Below the pieces are notes generated by a model that was not told the origin of the DNA, ran no database searches, and saw only the letters and a list, made by a program, of their open reading frames with translations. 64,000 bases of DNA, taken from positions 792,501 to 856,500 of the forward strand of contig JAEMWC010000155.1 in the NCBI GenBank assembly GCA_016490735.1, in the 5' to 3' direction. Of the stretch, positions 22,313 to 33,557 are shown piece by piece (within the stretch, counting starts at the first letter, position 1; the number at the start of each line of letters is the position of its first letter). A program made the translations under genes and the position numbers. This stretch comes from Pachyseris speciosa (lineage: Eukaryota > Cnidaria > Anthozoa > Scleractinia > Pachyseridae).

Positions 22313-22318
22313 AATAAA
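22313..22318 (+). promoter_or_regulatory. Candidate polyadenylation signal
   Basis: AATAAA is followed within 20 bases by a GT-rich stretch (TGTGTCTTGTGTCTTG), the layout of a real cleavage site. A second AATAAA at 22697-22702 is followed by GTGTGCTTCATGTGTGTC. They suggest alternative transcript ends in this candidate locus. Confidence 0.4.
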
Positions 22319-22438
22319 GCTTTTAAAAGCCTGTGTCTTGTGTCTTGATTCTTAAACAACAAAACAACAAATACATAGCTAAACTATACTAACCAAACGT
22401 TTTATTGCAGGGTCATTACTAATCCAATTCAATTTCAG

Positions 22439-22657
22439 GAAACATACTACGATTTTCCTTCAGAAAAATCAACGTCTTTTTTTCCGGCGACATCTTCAAA
22501 AGACCATCAAAAGACTTTTCCCAACAGATCGACGTTTTTTATCTCGACGACACCTTCAGCAAACAAGCAACGGTTTTTCTTCGAAACAGACGACATCTTT
22601 TCTGCGACGACTGCTTCAAGATACAACACAAACGACGATACAAAAAAAGGCGCATGA
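22439..22657 (+). CDS. Candidate terminal exon (Ser/Thr/Phe-rich), unidentified
   Basis: After the acceptor TTCAATTTCAG the sequence is open for 72 codons to TGA, starting ETYYDFPSEKSTSFFPATSS and containing FPNRSTFFISTTPSANK. An alternative acceptor at 22410 (TTTATTGCAG) would extend it in frame. Internally it repeats a TCGACG-T-rich-CGACGACA-CTTC motif three times. A polyadenylation signal with a GT-rich element lies 40 bases downstream. It could be one end of the gene whose exons lie at 15.2-15.7 kb, but no linking exon was proved. Confidence 0.3.
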   Translation, partial: ETYYDFPSEKSTSFFPATSSKDHQKTFPNRSTFFISTTPSANKQRFFFETDDIFSATTASRYNTNDDTKKGA

Positions 22658-22782
22658 TGTGAAAGTATAAAATTTGCCTTTATACCTAAATGCTTAAATA
22701 AAGCTAAAACAAATAGAAGACTTGAAGTGTGCTTCATGTGTGTCATGTGTGGTTCATTAGGCAACTAACACTTCATTTTCAG

Positions 22783-23043
22783 GAAAATTCGAATTTTTGT
22801 GGCAACATAACGAAGCAACCGTTCCACCAATCTACATTTTTGACACTTCAGAACAGTTCTTTCATCAAACGAAGGCTTCTTGCTGCAAACAAAGCAACAC
22901 TTTTTCCTTTTTCTCCATCGTGCTGCTCTGGAATGGGAAATCGAGACGAGTTTCATCTTCTCAATGAATTGGCTGACGGATCACCAACATCACGCCAGAC
23001 TGGAAGGGGAAATGATGAGAATTTGGGCTCCCTCAAATGGTAG
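22783..23043 (+). CDS. Second candidate terminal exon, possibly a diverged duplicate of 22439-22657
   Basis: It follows the acceptor CATTTTCAG and is open for 86 codons to TAG. It starts ENSNFCGNITKQPFHQSTFL and ends GNDENLGSLKW. The 5' half shares its layout and words such as GCAAACAA-GCAAC with the 22439 exon (both start CAG|GAAA and carry Thr-Phe-rich peptides). No family is recognised. Confidence 0.28.
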   Translation, partial: ENSNFCGNITKQPFHQSTFLTLQNSSFIKRRLLAANKATLFPFSPSCCSGMGNRDEFHLLNELADGSPTSRQTGRGNDENLGSLKW

Positions 23044-23394
23044 CGCATGCACAAACAGCTAAGTGGAAGAGATACCAGAGGACAGAGTTGCTAAGAGATG
23101 GATTTGCTCCAAATAGGTCAGCCCTTCATCTGCAGTTCCCATGCCAATGTCCAAAACCGGGTAGAGTTCACCAGTCTTGTGCGTTCTTATGCAAAGGTGA
23201 GCCAAAGATTTCTTAATTCTTTTGGATTTCAAATCAGTGTTACTGTGTACGTTTTCAGCTCCACCGATGTTTACCAACTGCAGGTGATAGTAAAATGAAG
23301 ACAACTAGAACTGCAAATCAGAGATGCCGATGGAGCACACAGTCTGTAAGTATAAATTCAAAACAATTGTGTTGTTGAGTCAAAAGCACTACAT

Positions 23395-23760
23395 CTCGGA
23401 CTCCCCTGGGCTTCTCCCAGAAAAATTGGGTGGGGGTGTGCGGCCTGGCTCCTGAAACCCTTACTCTATTTGAGACCAAAATCTTCGATTTTCCCTACCC
23501 TATTTCAGACCTGATCAAACCTTCGATGCCTTATTTCAGACTTATTTCACGTACACGGTTGGCCTAAACATAATGGATGGTCTTATCGCCAAATGATGAA
23601 GAAGTAGCTTCTTCTAAAATAAACATAACCAATTTAAGACTAGAGTGCACAAACCATACCCTATTTAAGACCAAAACGGCTAAAAAGCCATACCCTTTGC
23701 GGCCGCACATACCTATATTGCTCATATAAGGGAATACCCCCTCCCCCTCCCCCACCTCCA
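23395..23760. repeat. Repeat with CCTATTT(C/A)AGACC motifs
   Basis: CTATTT-GAGACC, CCTATTTCAGACC, TTATTTCAGAC and CCTATTTAAGACC recur between 23466 and 23670, and GGTGTGCGGCC near 23436 is partly mirrored by GCGGCCGCACAT at 23699. It is probably a short transposon with subterminal repeats. 23761-24200 shows no gene. Confidence 0.5.
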
Positions 23761-24239
23761 CGGGCTCGGAGGTAACTTCAATGGCTTATTGAGTCAAAGG
23801 CTTCAATGGGATTCACACCCGTTTACGATATCATGTTCCGTACCTTGGACTCTCTTGCCATCCGAGCCACGCGTTTTTTGGCTGATTAGATCTCTTGTAG
23901 ATCCTACGTTATCTTACAGCATTATCGTTGGCCGTTCTTTGTTCATCACTTTTACATGATCAAGTCTTTTTTATGGCTTCAAAGGGTCAAAAAATTTCAT
24001 TACCGCAAACTGTTTTCAATAGGATTCAAATCCAGTGCCCTCTGTATTACAAGTTTGATGGTCCACTATATGCATGTCATGCAAGATGAAAGTACCAGTT
24101 CGACAGTTCAAAACATGCTCATTTTTGTTTGTTAGGCCTGCTGAACACTGATATTCCGTTTCCTGGCGTTCCCATTTTTCCTGTGGTACACCATTAGGCT
24201 GTTTAGTAGCTTTCACCTCCATGTTGTCGCACGCCAGTA

Positions 24240-26160
24240 TGCTGCTTACTGGCTTTCCTGTCCCTTCTGTGGCACACCAGTATGCTCTATCATCGTTGTC
24301 CTGTCTTTCATATAGCACGCCAGTACGGTTTCGTACCATTCCTGTCAGTCCTGTGGCACGCCAGTATCCTGTTTCGTACCTTTCCTGTCCATCCTGTGGC
24401 ACGCGAGTATGCTGTTTCGTACCATTCCTGTCCGTACTGTGGCACGCCCGTATCCTGTTTCGTAACTTTCCTGTCCGTCCTGTGGCACGCCGGTCTGCTG
24501 TTTCGTACCATTCCTGTCCGTCCTGTGACACGGCGGTATGCTGTTTCGTACCATTCCTGTCTGTCCTGTGGCACGCCCGTATACTATTTCCTACCTTTCC
24601 TGTCCGACCTGTGGCACGCCCGTATCCTGTTTCGTACGTTTGCTATCCTTCCTGTGGCACGCCCGTATGCTGTTTCGTATTATTCCTGTCCGTCCTGTCG
24701 CACGCCATTCTGTTTCGTACCATTCCTGTCCGTTCTGTGGCACGCCATTATGCTGTTTCGTACCATCCCTGTCCGTCCTGTGACACGACGGTATGCTGTT
24801 TCGTACCATTCCTGTCCGTCCTGTGACACGACGGTACGTATGCTGTTTCGTACCATTCCTGTCTGTCCTGTCGCACGCCAGTATGCTGTTTCGAACCATT
24901 CCTGTCCGTCCTGTGACACGACGGTACGTATGCTGTTTCGTACCATTCCTGTCTGTCCTGTCGCACGCCAGTATGCTGTTTCGAACCATTCCTGTCTGTC
25001 CTGTCGCACGCCAGTATGCTGTTTCGAACCATTCCTGTCTGTCCTGTCGCACGCCAGTATGCTGTTTCGAACCATTCCTGTCTGTCCTGTGACACGACGG
25101 TACGTATGCTGTTTCGTACCATTCCTGTCTGTCCTGTCGCACGCCAGTATGCTGTTTCGAACCATTCCTGTCTGTCCTGTCGCACGCCAGTATGCTGTTT
25201 CGAACCATTCCTGTCTGTCCTGTCGCACGCCAGTATGCTGTTTCGAACCATTCCTGTCTGTCCTGTGGAACGCCTGTATGCTTTTTCTTACCATTCTTGT
25301 AAGTTCTGTCGCACTCCAGTATGCTGTTTTGTACCATTGCTGTCGGTCCTTTGGCACGCCAGTATGCTGTTCCGTACCATTCCTGTCCGTTCTGTGGCAC
25401 GCCAGTATGCTGTTCCGTACCATTCCTGTCGGTCCTGTGGCACGCCAGTATGCTGTTTCGTACCATTCCTGTCGGTCCTGTGGCACGCCAGTATGCTGTT
25501 CCGTACCATTCCTGTCGGTCCTTTGGCACGCCAGTATGCTGTTCCGTACCATTCCTGTCGGTCCTTTGGCACGCCAGTATGCTGTTCCGTACCATTCCTG
25601 TCGGTCCTTTGGCACGCCAGTATGCTGTTCCGTACCATTCCTGTCGGTCCTGTGGCACGCCAGTATGCTGTTCCGTACCATTCCTGTTGGTCCTTTGGCA
25701 CGCCAGTATGCTGTTCCGTACCATTCCTGTCGGTCCTGTCGCACTCCAGTATGCTGTTTCGTACCATTCCTGTCGCACTCCAGTATGCTGTTTCGTACCA
25801 TTCCTGTCGCACTCCAGTATGCTGTTTCGTACCATTCCTGTCGCACTCCAGTATGCTGTTTTGTACCATTCCTGTCTGTCCTGTCGCACTCCAGTATGCT
25901 GTTTCGTACCATTCCTGTCTGTCCTGTCGCACTCCAGTATGCTGTTTCGTACCATTCCTGTCTGTCCTGTCGCACTCCAGTATGCTGTTTCGTACCATTC
26001 CTGTCTGTCCTGTCGCACTCCAGTATGCTGTTTTGTACCATTCCCATCCGTCCTGTCACACGCCGGTATGTTGTTTCGTACCATTTTTGTCCGTCCTGTA
26101 GCAGGCCAGTATGCTGTTTCGAAACTTTCCGTTCCGTCCTGTAGTACACAGGTATGCTTC
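24240..26160. repeat. 43-bp minisatellite, about 45 copies, open in all six frames
   Basis: The basic unit is 43 bp (GTTTCGTACCATTCCTGTC, GGTCCTGTGGCACG, CCAGTATGCT). Three length classes occur: 43 bp, 47 bp (with an ACGTA insertion, 24790-25125) and 34 bp (lacking 9 bases; starts at 25740, 25774, 25808, 25842). Neither strand of the unit contains a stop codon in any circular frame, and 43 is not a multiple of 3, so an array of any length reads as long ORFs in several frames (up to 620 codons forward, 499 reverse). Sequence subtypes occupy separate blocks, as expected for local amplification. I see no evidence of a host gene here. Confidence 0.97.
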
Positions 26161-26219
26161 TTTGTAGCAACAATAGCAACTACAACAATCCAATGGCACT
26201 GGGGTATCGTTTAAGTATT

Positions 26220-27050
26220 TACTATATGTGTATACTGCCCTTTCACACAAACTAGAGGCCCGGAATTAAATGTTTGTTGTATCGGTAGGATCTCGGGCCC
26301 CTGTCCTTGAGGGGGTACTGACAATAAAGCCTTACTGGTCGCATTAAGATATAAAAAGCAAAGGAGACCCCGTTACTTGGGCTACTCTAATTATACGCGG
26401 GAAATAGTTTTACTTTGAGTTTGAATTTGAGCAAAGTTTTAAATTTTTTTGTGTGGAGTAAGTGAACTGAAAAGACATGAAAACTGATGTTTCTTAATAC
26501 ATGCTGATAAACATTCCATAACCTAAAGTGAAAATGAAGGCTTAAAGACTAAAGTCAGTGCTTAAACCTTAATGCTAACATCAGTGATCAGGCATGAATA
26601 CACTAAATAGAGTTTAGGCTTTAAATACCAGATGTATAAATACTAGGCTCTCATAATAAGATAAATGAGAAACTCTAAGCACTAAATTCAATGTTTGACC
26701 TTAAATACTATTATTTCGTCAACTCGAAATTAACTCAAATTCAAAACTCAAACTCGTAAAACGGCAAATCCCAGAGCGGTTAATTGTTTTAACCTGGCTG
26801 TATGATATATGCCCATACATTTTTGCTTATACTAGGCTCGATATATTTTGGGTGACACCGTTTCAACAGGCTGTCCTAGGTATAACGTTCTTGTGGCATC
26901 CTCACTGAGCGCATTTCCCAACTTAGAGAAAATTAAACTGTGCCAATCCCAGAAACTAAACTGCTTTATTTTGAGTCTCGGTTTTACCAGGACGTTCTAG
27001 ACATTACAGCTGTGCATCTTCGCCCACAAGCAAGAGAAACATCTAAGGAT
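26220..27050. other. No gene recognised
   Basis: AT-rich DNA with short CTTAAA/CACTAAA-like words; no supported feature. Confidence 0.5.
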
Positions 27051-27058
27051 TTTGCCGT

Positions 27059-28016
27059 ATGATGTTAAAGTTCCCAATCATCAGTCTTCGAACGTCTCAG
27101 CACAGGAACGTGATACATGAAGGAAGAAAAACCGCAGCATGCTCGGACAGTCTACTGACCGTAGACAACGTAGCTCATCATAAAGGTTAGTAATTGTCAT
27201 GTATAACATACGAATGAGGGCTTTATAGAGTGTGTTCGTCACAGTCTAAATTTGCCTGTCATAATGATAAAAATAGGACGTTCAATCGAGTTTCTTCAGT
27301 ATCGCGCGTTTTCTCTCATCGCCCACACCTCGTTCCGTGATTAAGACGTTTTCCACAACTTTTTCAGCAAATTAGATTGAACCCGAAACAAATCCCGACT
27401 TTTTCGCACATTCTTTTTTAGGTGTATTTTGTGCCTTCGTGTGACTGGCCGGTGGGTTGTTTTGAGTTTACGACAATTGATTGAAAATCACTCTTTTGCT
27501 TACTTAAAAAAACCTACAATTCTTCAGCTTCTAACTGATCAGTAATGCATGCATTTATTCATTTTGAACTTCATAAATCTTCTAATGGTGTCATGAGATA
27601 TGGCGTTCAATTCATATATCTGATCTGCGACGAGGTTGCTTCTCGGATAAGGACGATAAACCGTAGGCCCCGTCTCACAACTCTTCATAATTCTCTGATT
27701 CTGTGGGACGTAAAAGAACCACTAGGGACGCAACAAAACTCTGGCAGTGACCACCCCTAGTGTCTGTCTTAATTTGATATTTACATTACGGGGGCACTCA
27801 TAACTCATCTTCATTAATTGTAAACTGCGTTATAAGCAGTCTGGCAAAGTCCCCGGCCAGTGTTGTAATGCGCATTTGAATATTGCATAGAAAATGCGCA
27901 ATATAAATGTGATATATTATTATTATTATAAAACTACAAACAAATTGTGATTAATTTGTGTTATTTCCGCAACAGATGTACTGCACATCCTGGATTCCAG
28001 AATGCATAACTTCTGA
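27059..28016 (+). CDS. Very tentative two-exon small ORF
   Basis: ATG at 27059 is open to a donor AAAG|GTTAGT (27185). An acceptor TTCCGCAACAG lets 27976-28016 continue in phase to TGA, for 55 codons in all (MMLKFPIISLRTSQHRNVIH...). The supposed intron holds a SINE. Nothing identifies the peptide; it may be a non-coding transcript or chance. Confidence 0.15.
27625..27915 (+). mobile_element. SINE family B, copy 3
   Basis: CGGATAAGGACGATAAACCG (27656-27675) and GACACTAGGGGTGG-complement blocks mirror the copy at 16140-16575. It ends in AAAATGCGCAATATAAATGT and an ATT-rich tail. Confidence 0.8.
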
Positions 28017-28182
28017 GATAGAAGCCTGCAACTGAAGCATCCCCGCGCTTTCTTCCTCTCAGGTGAATTCCGTTCTGTAATTGTTGTAGAGTAGTCGATG
28101 ATTTGCCTTGATCTGCTTGAGAAAGAATCGAAGGAGATTATTATGAAACTTAAAGTTCTCTCAACTTGGACACACCCGCCGC

Positions 28183-28260
28183 CCGGTTAGCTGGTAAGAG
28201 CACTGGACCCCTTAGTAGAAGGACTCGGGTTTAAACTCCATACCAGATCACAAACCAGCA
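28183..28260 (+). mobile_element. tRNA-like SINE head
   Basis: GTTAGCTGGTAAGAGCACTG (A-box region) and GGGTTTAAACTCC (B-box region) are at tRNA-like spacing. 28290-28460 next to it is a T-run-rich repeat with GGGGGGGGATTT at its start. Confidence 0.55.
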
Positions 28261-28893
28261 TCTTAAAATAATTCAGTGGTAAGGGGCCGACCATTTAACT
28301 CTTGAGGGGTGGGGGGGGGATTTCTGGTCAGCAAGAATTTTTTTTCTAGCAACATGGTGGGCAGGATATTTTTTCCCTTCGTGCTGTAATTTTTTTCCTA
28401 TAACAGTTGTGCTGCATGCTATTTTTTCCTTCCGACAAGCGCTTGCAGGAAATTTTTTTTCAAAATCTAAGAGGCCGCATTGTTGCTATGGTAACCTTAA
28501 ATGTCAAAAACTTGATCGCAAATTGTTGAGAAATAATTGGGAAATTTTGATACCATGTTAAAGAAAGCAAACAAAAAACTGTGGGAGTATCGATCCATCA
28601 AAGCGTTGGTGTTTAAAAATAACGAAACCATTTTGAGCCACCTTAATGCCCTTTTCTCCTGTTAATCTGGTTGAAAACAATTGATGTGGTTCGAACTTTT
28701 TGCCTCTGTGGATGAAAGGTTGAAGTGATTTCCTGTGAAACTGGTTTCCAAATGGCTTAAAAGCATCTTTATTTGAAGAAGCCAACAACTTTAAACTCAA
28801 TTGAACGTCAGATGATATGGACTTAAAAAACCAGATGGAACTAAAGTTTAAAAGAGGTAACTCACTTTTTTTCTTTCTTCGACATGTTTATAG

Positions 28894-28973
28894 GCGATAT
28901 TCAGCATGCATGACGACGTCATTGTTCTCGTAATGATAATGGACAACGTCCAGTTGCAAGCAGTCTTCACGAG
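28894..28973 (+). CDS. Candidate exon, unidentified
   Basis: The acceptor GTTTATAG and donor GAG|GTAAGT enclose 80 bases open in only one frame (AIFSMHDDVIVLVMIMDNVQ...). Good splice sites but no family. It cannot join 30203-30340 in phase directly. 28980-30190 otherwise shows no gene. Confidence 0.25.
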
Positions 28974-30202
28974 GTAAGTATGGGGGGATTCATGCTTACG
29001 TCATTGTTTACATTCAGTTTGCTCATTTGCATACGGCTTTGCTTACAGAAGGAAACATATGCGAGTTAGATGTGATTTGACTCCAAGTAGCTAAAGAGCT
29101 AGTGAAATTTAATACATAATGAAATTTTTAACTCTTTAGGTGTAGTATTCAAGGAGATATTATCTTCCAAAAACTTCAAAATTTGCGGGTGGCAAAAGCA
29201 CTAATGAGCTCATACATTCTTTGCAAAATTTTGAGTTTCTAAACCCGCGTTGCACAAAAAGTATTCAATACATGAGGCTCATATTCATTGGCAGAGTTAT
29301 TCATACTATGACCTTTCAATATTCAGAACTGATTTATTTGTAGCTCCATCAGAAACTGAATTGTTCATGCTAATGAGGCAAATATTGTAAACAAGGATTC
29401 CCCTATAGTTTCCGTATTCTGTCATTTCGATGGGTATACACATACTATCCACATTACGTCCACTACAATGGAAGTAAACATCCACCAACAATTTCAGGTC
29501 AAAGCCGCAAAGATGCCCGAGTGGGGCACGTCCATGATGTACCTGTACCATGAAATGCAGAATGCAAGCTTTTCTCTCATTTTTGTCATTCAAGAAGCCA
29601 TTTTGTGCTTATCTTCAGACACGATTTGTTGCACGTGATCTCGTACTTGTGTGAATTTTGTTTTGAAATTGGGTGGTGTGGACGATGAAAATAGCTCAAA
29701 ACGGCTAAAAATCTAAGCCAACACTGAAATGCAGTAATATTCCCATTTTATTTGAAATCATTACAAGTGAGACACACTAGGAAAGTAAAGTTTGTCTCGT
29801 TGCATTTAGTTGATTTGTTCTTTCCACCTGCTTTTGCGGGAGGTGCTGTTAGAGCAGGATCTCAGTGTTTCCTGGCAAACTAAACCATCCAAGCATTCGC
29901 AAAGTGCAAATTCTCCTTGTTTAAAGCTGGCTTAATTCTGGAGGTGAGTGACAATAATGCCAAGAATACTCGACACCTCCCCTTAATTAACCATAACGAA
30001 TGAGCTATCAGGGCAAGCAACCAGAGGGAGTTAATGAAATCTCGGCCCAATGTGTCTTTCCCTTACACGATGGACGTTAAAGTAAATTATACCCAATTTT
30101 TTAAGAGAAGGCGAAGGTTCAAATGTGACCGAAAAAGCTAATTTACTAAAGCGATCAATGTCATGGTAATTAACGCCAACTTTTTGGTTTTGTTCTTCTC
30201 AG

Positions 30203-30340
30203 ATTACTCGTTTCAGAACGTTAATCGAAATTCTGCGGAATCGTGTTCGTTTCTGGCGTGAAGGGTGTTATGGAGAGGCTTGCTGTGCATCACAAGTTAG
30301 AGAAGCGAACCAAGCACTTGGACCAGAGAACGCCAGCTAG
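30203..30340 (+). CDS. Candidate terminal exon, unidentified
   Basis: After TGTTCTTCTCAG the sequence is open for 45 codons to TAG (ITRFRTLIEILRNRVRFW, then REGCYGEACCASQVREANQ). The composition looks protein-like (amphipathic basic segment, then Cys-rich). No upstream exon of matching phase was identified. Confidence 0.25.
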   Translation: MTRFRTLIEILRNRVRFWREGCYGEACCASQVREANQALGPENAS

Positions 30341-33180
30341 TTAGCAAAAAGTTTGTAAACTGCAAAACAGTCGAGTCTGTTTGCTAGCTTGTTTTTTAGG
30401 TCTATACCTTGTACGGAACGGGCGTGGTTTTTAAACAAAAGGTCTCGAGTAACCTTATTAGACTCGCGTGAGACACTCGCTAGTTAGCGCTTTTGGCAAT
30501 TTGCGTCTACTGTTTTGCAGTCTTAGGAGATTTGTTTAGAAAGACTTTAAAACTGCAAAATTCATTTTGTAAATAACTCATTTGACATGTGATATATAAT
30601 CCAAACGCGCTAGAATTAGTCCCAAATTGCACTTTTTTCGAAAGTCGTTTTGTTAGGTCTCCTACTCGCCTTAATCTTTCCTATCCCACAGCCAAATCTG
30701 CTCCACTGACCTAAGAAAGCTCTACATACGTTTCTCCGAGCCAGAAATTGTGCAAATTATAAAAATCTTAAAATTTCGTGAGTCTTAATACATTATTCAT
30801 GTCACGGGAATTAAACGCGCGAAAATTTAACCTGGAATATATTACCTGTGCTGTTTCGGTATTTTACCATATTACTGAATAACTCAACCCACGTTTTTAC
30901 GAAATTTGCTCGCATTTTTTGTCAACTGATAAACTTTTAGGACACCTCTCTTGACACCGCATTAAACCTTAGAGGTATACGGTACAGGGGAAAAAAATAA
31001 TCACCAAGACCTCTGCTAGTGACTATCTCTATCCAGGCGACCAGGCATCAACCTACGTAATTGTAAGATGACTGTAATATTCTCGGCAAGTTTGAGTGGG
31101 AAAACACTACGTTCTCTCTTCTTCGTGCACTGATCAGGCCTGATAACCTGGTTACAAAATCTTGGAGAAAACTATTTGGACGTTAAAAAGGAGTTGCCAA
31201 TGAGGTCTTTTCCCAATCTCCTACCAAACTCCCATCACCCCGTCACCTTTGCAGTCGAATCCTACCCCCACCACCTCTCCCCTCGTACACCAAAACATCA
31301 TAATAAATATATCCCGTTTTAAACTCTCCCTTCCCTAAACCTTTCCAGCACTTCCCTTCTCCCTCACCATAATTAATGAACAGTTAGACCGAACATGAGG
31401 ACATCATTTCATGATATCATGCCTACTTTATTCATGAGGTCATACTTTCCTACCACCCCTGTGGAAACAAGGCAAAGGGATGACTCTCGGGATTCAGTTG
31501 AATAAATCGCGCGGATTCATCAAAGCCACGCGAGCCATCATGATAAACGCCTGTAACCGCTGCAGCTTCGGTACCCTTCTCGTTCATTGAGGGAGATGGG
31601 ACATAATCAATTAAGAGGGCTAAGTGCATAAAATGTCCCAGCTATACACTGGTCATGTATTTACGTAACAATAGATGGGACCTTTTGCACTGGCAACTTC
31701 ACGTTGTTCCGTACTTGACTCGCAGGTATCAGCCACTTGCTGTTGTCGATACTTAAAGAATTGAACTGAGCCAGCATCGTCCCTTTGCGTTTTGCGGTTG
31801 TTCATGCTTCCTTGGTTTTGCTTTTTAAAACAAACCTAAGATTAGAATTACCCTGTACCTCCTGGCATCTCCTTGCTAAATGCATATTCGTAACAGTCCT
31901 AAATTATTTTGGTTATTATTTTGGGTATAATTTTATACGTGGGCTGATCGTGCATGAAGTTTTCAATTTTGAAAAGAACTGAAGTTTGTTCTAATTGGAT
32001 TACAGCTCTGGTCTCTGACAAGAGTTTTGTCGCTTGTATAGTTTCATAAATAACTAGTTGACTACTCAACTTTTTGGGTTCAAGCAAAAAACCTTTTTTA
32101 AGTTGAAAGAAAAGAAATTCCAACTGAAACCAACAGCTCCACCAAGGAGTGCTATTTCAGAAGCTTCACTTGAGCGTTTTGAAAAATGGACTCCAGGTTT
32201 GGCTGTTAGAAGTGATCGTTTGAAGCCACTATATGTCCTTCGCTGTTGTTAACATCACTATACGTAATATAGGTTTTGTTATAGGTTTACTCTTGGTATC
32301 ACGAATTTGACTTATTGAAAAGCTGGAAAGAAACCGTGTTCTTTTTAGGGTCGAAACAAATGCAGTTTTCACGAATTTGTAAACTTAAATAAGGAATTAT
32401 TTTATACTGATATGTGAGAATAACCAAGGATTTTGAAATACAGGTACATATTTTGTAAAAATAAATTGATAAATCGTCTGGTTTTATCCTTCACTTTCGA
32501 AAGATGTTACCGCGTAAAAATTCGCCGGAAAACGTGGCGAAAGTTAATTTAATTTACCTTTACCTGGAACGCCCGAAATCTTCCTGATTCTCAAACATAT
32601 CTAATCTAACGAACCGGGATAACCTACTAATACAGGAAGACTTTTTAGCGTTCAAGTAACAATTGGACATTACTCTTCCAAATTTCGGTGTGAGGTTTCA
32701 CGCAGACTTCAGCATATTCAGCCTAAGATAGGTGACCATACAGTTAAGCATGGGCTTTTAGTAGTCACGACTTATTGTAGGGATGAAGTTATAGGGATTA
32801 AGTTGATTAAAGGCGTGATTTAAGACTTAAACTCCTTTTTTTTAAAGATATAGGACGATGATTTGAAACAAGGGGAAACGGGATTTAGGGTAAAATCCTA
32901 ATACGTATTCAGTGGGGAATAAAAGTTCAGACTTGCAGCTAGATTCTAGATTAGATTGAGATTTGGCTGAAGTCTCTATGACTGTCTCACACCGAGTTTA
33001 TTCAAAGTAGATCTGCTGGTTCCTTGAGAAAAACATTCAAAATAGTTTTTTTTATCTCCTGTTGTAAACTGTAGAATAAGGCAAGAAGAGAGTACAAATA
33101 AAGATTGTTGTTGGTTGTTGTTGTTGTTTACATCTGGTTATAGTATATCGCTAGATTTGCAACTGGACCAATAATTATTT
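30341..33180. other. No gene recognised
   Basis: AT-rich DNA. A protein-like stretch at 32120-32252 (PTAPPRSAISEASLERFEKW...) lacks a start, an acceptor and a family and is left unassigned. Confidence 0.45.
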
Positions 33181-33332
33181 GATTGCACCAAACGACACGG
33201 CGGCCATGTTGGTGGAAAGAACAATAGCGAAAAAGTCTTTTGGCAATTTGAATCTATTATTATGCAAACCTTGATCTACATTTTTCTATTGCTTTGGCAC
33301 CAACATGGCCGTCTTATCACGTGAGTGCAATC
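33181..33332. mobile_element. 152-bp MITE
   Basis: GATTGCACCAAACGACACGG...GGCCATGTTGGTG at the left is mirrored by CACCAACATGGCC...GTGAGTGCAATC at the right, arms about 35 bp. No ORF of its own. Confidence 0.85.
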
Positions 33333-33557
33333 GTCTAAGGTCCAGCACCATACAAATGAGGAAGTTTCAACTAGAGCTCCGATTTATCAAACTTTTAATG
33401 AACTCGGGTTGGATGGTTGTGTGTACTTTGAGGCTACGATGTGTGTTTGTGAGCAGAAAAATAGGTCAAGACCTCATGAGCGTGAAAAGAAACACAGATC
33501 TATGAGAATGAATAGACGAAAATCACATATTTGAACTGCGGATTAATGATTGAAAAG

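Noticed and set aside
24240..26160. CRISPR-like regularity of repeats
   Set aside because: There are no unique spacers; the units are contiguous copies of one sequence in a eukaryotic genome.
24016..26250. Many long overlapping ORFs on both strands (up to 620 codons)
   Set aside because: They are produced by a stop-free 43-bp tandem unit; all frames give the same cyclic peptide and there is no domain, start context or splice evidence.
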